A program made the position numbers and the translations under genes. This document shows, piece by piece, positions 59,463 through 64,000 of a stretch of DNA of 64,000 bases. Source of the stretch: an uncultured Rhodobacterales bacterium (GTDB taxonomy: Bacteria; Pseudomonadota; Alphaproteobacteria; Rhodobacterales; Rhodobacteraceae); contig CAIQOV010000006.1 of the NCBI GenBank assembly GCA_903873585.1, positions 28,302-92,301 on the forward strand. Reading direction: 5' to 3'. The notes beneath the pieces are model-generated. The model worked only from the letters and a program-made list of their open reading frames with translations, had not been told where the DNA came from and did no database searches. The stretch's first letter is position 1; every line of letters starts with the position of its first letter.

Positions 59463-61112
59463 TTAAGCGCCCATAAACTGCCGACGCGATATTTGATCCT
59501 CAAGGCTCAGCCAACGGCGACCGACCTCTCCGCTTGTGCGATGGGCGGCCGCTTTGGCGTGCAGGGCCGCCAAACGATCAAGGGGCAGCGCCTGCGCGCC
59601 GTCCAATTCCTCAGCGATGGCGATGAAGGCCTTTGCAGCCTCCTCTCCACCCAAACGCGGGGCGGCATCTTGGGCGATGAAATCGTCAAAGCTTAACGTC
59701 GGATTCCAGCTAAAGCGGGCGAAAGCCAAGTAAGACAGCTCTACCGTGGCATGAAAGGGCGACGGTTCACCCCACATCGTTAACCCTGTCATGCCCGTGC
59801 GCGCACAAACCTGCGCCATCTCGGCCAGCACCCGCGCGTTCAGGGCATAGCGTTCCGACCGTTCATCCCCGTTCCACTGACAGGCGAATTGGCAGCGCAG
59901 CACATTGGGTTGGGTGGGCAGGCTCTCCACATAAGACCGCGTTAGACCCTGCTGAATGCGGCCCCAATAGGTGCGGTTGGTGGTGTGCTGGTAAATTCCG
60001 CCGCGCGGCAAGCGGCGCTGTGCGTCATGGGCAACGGGGTCTAACAGATTATCCCACTGGATTTCAGAATAAATCCAAAGATCAGGTTTTAGCGCCTTGG
60101 CGGTGCGGTAAAGACGGGGGAAGTTATCGGCCATATCGGTATGCGACCAGTAATCGCCATGCACATCTTGGCGGCGCGCCGCCTCGCGGTCATTGTCGCG
60201 GCGGGCAACACAGCGCGCGCAACCGCAAACGCCGTAATCGCCCGCTTCAATGTTGATGCCGCCGATGTCAAAGGTTTCGGTCAGCCAAGCCACCCCCTCT
60301 TCCATCCATGCCATGGTTTCTGGCGCAGAAGGACACGCCGAAAGCGTATAATCCGATTTTGGAAAGTTCAAAGGAAAGGCAAGGTCGGCGATTTGAAAGC
60401 CCACGCCCTTTTCCAAAGTGGCCGCGTGTTGGGGATTTTGACGCAGCCATGTGGCGAGGTTGTATTTATGCTCCCCCTCCCAATAGACCCCGCCGTAAGA
60501 GCCAATCGCGATGCCCGGCAAAATTCGCACACCCCGTTCGGTGGCATAGCGGCACAGGTCTTGCGCCGCTTCAATCCCGCCATGCGGGTCGCGCAAAAAG
60601 CCATAGATCACAATGGCCGCAATTTTGTTTTGGCTGCAAAAATCGACACAGCGCTTATAATCGCGCAAAAAGCCTGAAGGCGGCTTGCCATAGGGGTTGA
60701 AAACCCCAATCTCTTGCTGGCCAATTTGCGACAATTCCCAATTGGTGGAATGATCCCATGTCCAAAAGGTGCGATAGGTCAGGCCGGGGGTTTGGGTGGT
60801 GCCAGCGGTGTCCACCATAAACCGCGCCGCATTAGGGCCTGCTTTAGACAGCACTTCCTCGACCCCAAAGATAACCCCTGAAAACGGGCCACCTTCCACC
60901 GTGACGCGCGGTGCGGGGCCAGATGGGTCGACCGTGATGGCAAAGCTGCCCTCGGCCCGCAGGGGATTGGTGCGCAGATCGATCATCGGGCGATCGGTGC
61001 TGTGCCCCGTCTGCCAATCAATGTCAGGATAACAATCCCTTAGCCGCCGCAGCGCATGGGGATGCGCCCCTGCTCCGTTGACAAGAACCGTTCCCGACAA
61101 AGCGATCTGCAT
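59463..61112 (-). CDS. Glycoside-hydrolase-like TIM-barrel protein (GH20/GH67-like architecture)
   Basis: A 549-residue protein without a signal peptide. The N-terminal 110 residues resemble the beta-domain that precedes GH20/GH67 barrels (GSFAITVDPSGPAPRVTVEG, GVIFGVEEVL). The rest looks like a TIM barrel: GLTYRTFWTWDHSTNW, FCSQNKIAAIVIYGFLRD, ILPGIAIGSYGGVYWEG, INIEAGDYGVCGCARCVAR, LWIYSEIQWDN. The acidic residues in IEAGD and YSEIQW are candidate catalytic ones. ATG 61112 follows CAGGGGAATGGC. A CxC-x2-C group near residue 300 is unusual. No transporter or regulator accompanies it. The family is uncertain. Confidence 0.65.
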   Translation of the reverse strand: MQIALSGTVLVNGAGAHPHALRRLRDCYPDIDWQTGHSTDRPMIDLRTNPLRAEGSFAITVDPSGPAPRVTVEGGPFSGVIFGVEEVLSKAGPNAARFMVDTAGTTQTPGLTYRTFWTWDHSTNWELSQIGQQEIGVFNPYGKPPSGFLRDYKRCVDFCSQNKIAAIVIYGFLRDPHGGIEAAQDLCRYATERGVRILPGIAIGSYGGVYWEGEHKYNLATWLRQNPQHAATLEKGVGFQIADLAFPLNFPKSDYTLSACPSAPETMAWMEEGVAWLTETFDIGGINIEAGDYGVCGCARCVARRDNDREAARRQDVHGDYWSHTDMADNFPRLYRTAKALKPDLWIYSEIQWDNLLDPVAHDAQRRLPRGGIYQHTTNRTYWGRIQQGLTRSYVESLPTQPNVLRCQFACQWNGDERSERYALNARVLAEMAQVCARTGMTGLTMWGEPSPFHATVELSYLAFARFSWNPTLSFDDFIAQDAAPRLGGEEAAKAFIAIAEELDGAQALPLDRLAALHAKAAAHRTSGEVGRRWLSLEDQISRRQFMGA

Positions 61113-61136
61113 GGCCATTCCCCTGACAGTCCCCAA

Positions 61137-61628
61137 GTAGCGTACCGTCTAATGCTAAGATCACCTGATTTTGCCCGCTGGACAAGCAATTTTCGCCCCA
61201 ACCGATGTCGGCGGTCGCGCAAGCTGCTGGAACAGGGCGGATCAGACCGCGAAGTCGCCGTGTTCTGGCTCGGCGGCGGTGTTTTTCAGCGCAGCGGACA
61301 GACCTGTCCTGCCGCTTTCGTTCAGGTTGGGTGTGGATCACGGTCATGCACATAGCGGTGGCGCTCGCAATCGATGGATGGCGGCGAGGATGGCGCGCAC
61401 CATCGGGCCGGTGACGGCCACCTCGGTCGGTTGGAAGATGATGGCGCGGGCATGGATTCCGACGCGCAGGACTGATTTTTTCACGATCTTATGGGACTTG
61501 GCGATGGGCGATGCCGAGAGGTTTCGGGTGCCAACGAATGGGGCTGCGCATGCGATTATTCTATTCCAGAGCGAAGGCTAAGATTTGCAAACCGGCCTCG
61601 ACATTGGATCGTTGGTCGGGATGCGACG
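61137..61628. other. Gene-poor stretch, possible gene remnants
   Basis: No confident gene in about 490 bp. A minus-strand frame around 61345-61560 reads KSVLRVGIHARAIIFQPTEV and may be the remnant of a mobile-element gene, but I cannot name it. Confidence 0.35.
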
Positions 61629-62018
61629 CTACCTTGGGCTTTCAAACACTACCTCCTCCTGCTCCGACCAGGGCAAGGCAGCGCATTCACTGAGCTGTAG
61701 CATGGTCGCAGCAGGGATCTCGCGCTTGAAGACCAGACGTTTAAACACCTCGGGGGAGAGGTAAGCCAGTCGGAGCTGCCGGCTCACATAGCGTTCGGCC
61801 AAGTTAACGGCTGAAGCGAGATCACGCACTGTGCCGAATTCGCCTGCTTCCATGCGCCGCCGCCATGCCCAGGCGCGGCCAATGGCGCGCAGGATATGCG
61901 GGTCTTGTGTCTGATCCTCGCTCGGCAGGTAATCTGCGGGAGGCATGATTTTGGGCCGCCCGTTCTTTTTGCGCAGCTTCAGCGGTACGAAAACCTGAAT
62001 GGTATCGCTCGACCCCAT
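61629..62018 (-). CDS. Recombinase-associated helix-turn-helix protein
   Basis: A 129-residue protein, MGSSDTIQVFVPLKLRKKNG at the start, with ILRAIGRAWAWRRRMEAGE and a ParB/KorB-like helix-turn-helix in DLASAVNLAERYVSRQLRLA. Its ATG overlaps the stop of the serine recombinase fragment (TAATG), so it was the partner gene of that recombinase. Such small proteins regularly follow large serine recombinases in Rhodobacteraceae, possibly as directionality or partner factors (inference). The gene looks intact although its partner is truncated. Confidence 0.72.
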   Translation of the reverse strand: MGSSDTIQVFVPLKLRKKNGRPKIMPPADYLPSEDQTQDPHILRAIGRAWAWRRRMEAGEFGTVRDLASAVNLAERYVSRQLRLAYLSPEVFKRLVFKREIPAATMLQLSECAALPWSEQEEVVFESPR

Positions 62019-62600
62019 TATTCCGCAGCCTCAAGCTGGCGTGCCGTCATAAGGTCCCGCATGACACCGGCGATGCCGTCGGTGCGCAGGTCGATGACAA
62101 GGCCATCAGCCATAACCGTAACGCGCCGGACGAGGAGCTGAATGATGCGTGCCTGCTCTGCTGGAAAGAGCTGTTCCCAAAGCTGCGGGAACCGCTGCAG
62201 GGCGGCAAGTGCTTCCGCCTCGGAAATGTCATCCCGGCTTAGCGCCGAGATAACCTGAGCGGTGGTTTCTGGCGTGCGCAGTACCCTGCGGATTTCACCG
62301 ATCACAGCGCCTTCGGCTGTATCTGCAGGCAACCGACGCGCAATGCCGTCATCGGGCGTCTCGCGGTTTTTCAAAAGGTCCATCGACACGTAATACCGGT
62401 ACCGGCGGGAACCTTTCTTTGTGCTGGACGGCGTCATGGCTGCGCCTGTTGCGGTGAACAGCAGACCCTTCAGAAGCGCGGGCGTTTGCGTGCGGCTGTT
62501 GTTTGCACGCTTGCGTGGGCTTTCGCTCAAGATGTCATGCACTTGATCCCAAAGCCGCGCATCGATGATGGCCTCGTGTTCGCCGGCATATCTGATGCGT
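62018..62600 (-). pseudogene. Large serine recombinase, 5'-truncated
   Basis: About 190 codons of the C-terminal half: YAGEHEAIIDARLWDQVHDI, the zinc-ribbon-like region LKGLLFTATGAAMTPSSTKK, GSRRYRYYVSMD, and the coiled-coil tail. Cysteines of the ribbon are not visible (ATGAAM). The N-terminal catalytic serine domain is missing. Homology stops at about 62590, immediately beside the inverted methyltransferase fragment. The open frame continues to 62680 with unrelated sequence. It cannot encode an active recombinase. Confidence 0.82.
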
Positions 62601-63158
62601 CGTGGCGACTGGTGGCGCGTCGGGCGCGTCACCCTGTTCAACTCGCGTGGATTTGGTCTCGCGACCCGACTGGCCGACAACTTGGGTGAAGAGGCCTGGG
62701 TCGTAGCAGTCTACGATACCGTCGTGGAAGCGCAGTGCGCAGAACAGGTGCTCTCCTGCAAATACGGCATCCCAACGACGCATTGGGAGGTCGATGCTTG
62801 GGCGAAGGATCCCGATCGGGTGCGCTCTCAAGAAATGATCGCCGGCATGTATGCCAGCCTCAATTTGAGCGCACTTGCGGCGCGGGCGACGCTGCTGCTT
62901 CGTGACCATCGTCTGGAGCGGGATCATGCGTTTATCATCGGCGGCGAAAGATTAAACTTCTCGCGTCGGGCAACGCGGCTCATCCGTTCCTGCAACGTCT
63001 TCGCGAAGATAATGCAGATCCCAATGCCTACGCTCGGCGACGAATTCTCATGGGTCACGGTTACAGGGAACGACGCGACACCGTTCAGCGGCTTGGTCTA
63101 CTCAATGGATGTTGAAAAGGACCAACACTACGTCGCCGACGGGTTGATCACGCACAAT
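62601..63158 (+). other. C-terminal part of the intein
   Basis: About 186 residues. YDTVVEAQCAEQVLSCKYGI at the start is a segment of the type found in inteins of phage-like proteins. The terminal splicing block is GLVYSMDVEKDQHYVADG then LITHN, with Cys 63159-63161 as the +1 residue. The conserved His-Asn end is intact. Confidence 0.8.
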
Positions 63159-63527
63159 TGCTGGTACGCTGTCCGAAAAACCGGCAAGGGCCACTGGGCA
63201 GGTGATCGCAAGCAGACCACGCTATGGCAAATCGCGAGCAAGGATCAGGATGCCAAGACGGTCCACGGGACGCAGAAACCCGTCGAATGCATGCGGCGTC
63301 CAATCCTGAACAACTCCAGCCCGGGCCAGGCTGTCTATGAACCCTTTATGGGATCGGGCACCACGCTGATCGCGGCCGAGACGACGGGGCGTGTTTGCTA
63401 CGGGATCGAGTTGAACCCGGCCTACATCGATGTCGCCGTCCAGCGCTGGCAAAAGTTCACAGGCAAACAGGCTTTGCTTGAGGGGACAGAGACAACCTTC
63501 GACGCACTCAAAGACAAAGAACGCTGA
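62601..63527 (+). pseudogene. DNA methyltransferase with intein, 5'-truncated
   Basis: The frame open from 62565 contains the C-terminal part of an intein followed by the C-terminal extein of a beta-type DNA methyltransferase. Extein from 63159: WYAVRKTGKGHWAGDRKQTT, GTQKPVECMRRPIL, and the SAM-binding FMGSGTTLIAAETTGR near the end. In this permuted class the DPPY catalytic motif lies upstream and would be in the missing N-extein. The intein N-terminal splicing block is also missing. Neither splicing nor methylation can be expected from this fragment. It is joined head to head with the recombinase fragment. Confidence 0.82.
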
Positions 63528-63534
63528 GGAATGA

Positions 63535-63750
63535 ATGACCCAGACACGCCGCATGTCCCTATTGGAAAGCGTGACAAATGTGGTCGTCGGCTACATGCTG
63601 GCGATCATCACACAGATCGTGGTCTTTCCGTTGTTCGGGATTGTGACTGACCTCAAACAGCATCTGGCCATTGGGCTTGCCTTCGTCGTCGTCTCGCTGG
63701 CGCGGGGATTTGTGTTGCGACGGATCTTCGAGCATTTCTCGCGCCGGTAA
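63535..63750 (+). CDS. DUF7220-like small membrane protein
   Basis: A 71-residue protein. ATG 63535 follows TGAGGA. Residues 10-30 (VTNVVVGYMLAIITQIVVFP) and 42-60 (HLAIGLAFVVVSLARGFVLR) are membrane spans; both ends are basic. It matches small phage/GTA-neighbourhood proteins annotated DUF7220 that travel with DNA methyltransferase genes. It lies seven bases after the methyltransferase stop and is likely its operon partner. Function unknown. Confidence 0.75.
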   Translation: MTQTRRMSLLESVTNVVVGYMLAIITQIVVFPLFGIVTDLKQHLAIGLAFVVVSLARGFVLRRIFEHFSRR

Positions 63751-63791
63751 ATCACTGGTGGCCGGGCAGAAGGGCTCCGGCGCTATGCCGC

Positions 63792-64000
63792 TTAATCCGC
63801 GTATTCACCTTCCTTGAAAGCGCTTTCGGTGATCTGGCGCAGAAGCTCCGCGTAGCGTTCGAGTGTGCCGACGTGACCCCAGGTCACCTCGCCCGGCGCG
63901 GCGTTGAAATGGTCGTCGCTCAGCACCTGAAGTCGGGCGAGCATCGTGTCGATCTCGTCTTTTTTTGCGAGGAACTGTTGCAGCGCGGCGTCTTGGTTGC
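63792..64000 (-). CDS. Mobile-region hypothetical protein, 5' end outside window
   Basis: The minus-strand frame ends at TAA 63792-63794 and is open to the window edge, giving the last 69 residues: DEIDTMLARLQVLSDDHFNA, EVTWGHVGTLERYAELLRQI, then FKEGEYAD. It is a soluble helical protein; I recognise no family with certainty. It converges on the DUF7220-like gene with about 40 bp between stops. Confidence 0.7.
   Translation of the reverse strand, partial: NQDAALQQFLAKKDEIDTMLARLQVLSDDHFNAAPGEVTWGHVGTLERYAELLRQITESAFKEGEYAD

Noticed and set aside
61171..61581. Plus-strand 136-codon frame between the GH-like gene and the recombinase partner
   Set aside because: Protein is low-complexity with Arg/Ala/Trp typical of random GC-rich frames and has no ribosome site.

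Overview
The window reads as chromosomal DNA of an alphaproteobacterium, most likely a member of the Rhodobacteraceae/Rhodobacterales. The basis is the GC-rich codon use, the gene styles (CUT1 sugar ABC operon with a LacI regulator, DUF1269/DUF883/PRC-barrel stress proteins, DUF5681 and DUF7220 mobile genes) and the tRNA-Ser context. Genus is not decidable from the sequence alone. All family assignments come from reading motifs; no database search was run.

Layout. 1-2.9 kb: a 3'-truncated amidase and a cyclase/isatin-hydrolase-like metalloenzyme, divergent from a LysR regulator. 2.9-11.3 kb: a LacI regulator with two near-identical operators, then an operon for a carbohydrate/polyol ABC transporter (binding protein, two permeases, a 61-residue membrane protein, two ATPases) ending in a fused ATP-dependent dihydroxyacetone kinase. 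This is a triose/polyol uptake-and-phosphorylation unit. 11.3-14.8 kb: a class III cyclase-like receptor overlapping an MscS channel with a cyclic-nucleotide-binding domain; key residues look degenerate in both. 15-23.3 kb: small envelope/stress genes (phasin-like, DUF1269, PRC-barrel, lipoprotein, cupin, DUF883, short hydrophobic proteins) around a Crp/Fnr regulator, an SDR enzyme and a P-type cation ATPase whose 3' end looks frameshifted. 23.4-26.5 kb: a LolD/MacB-type ABC efflux set.

26.6-42.3 kb is the centrepiece: one 12-gene minus-strand operon of the alginate type (algD-alg8-alg44-algA-algG-algI-algJ-Sel1-algX-algF-algK-like-algL). Precursor synthesis, polymerisation and O-acetylation look complete. 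By contrast the PilZ c-di-GMP motifs of Alg44, the isomerase metal site of AlgA, the DPHD motif of the AlgG-like helix and the catalytic histidine of AlgL are not visible, and no AlgE porin is present. A divergent gene across a 0.77-kb promoter region encodes a secreted beta-helix protein with RTX repeats. I infer an alginate-like acetylated exopolysaccharide whose tailoring and control differ from Pseudomonas. Next to it lie a Ser/Thr kinase fused to a universal-stress domain and a metallophosphatase (45.4-47.6 kb).

47.7-64 kb is accessory: a beta-barrel remnant, tRNA-Ser(UGA), an RTX remnant, a 1607-residue repeat adhesin with an autotransporter-like barrel, and a small replicating-element module (XRE regulator, DUF5681, small ORF, a large inverted repeat resembling an iteron origin, a primase/helicase-like ATPase, AlpA). 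Then come an isolated glycoside-hydrolase-like gene, the 3' part of a large serine recombinase with its partner gene, and, joined head to head at about 62.60 kb, the 3' part of an intein-bearing DNA methyltransferase followed by DUF7220 and a gene that leaves the window.
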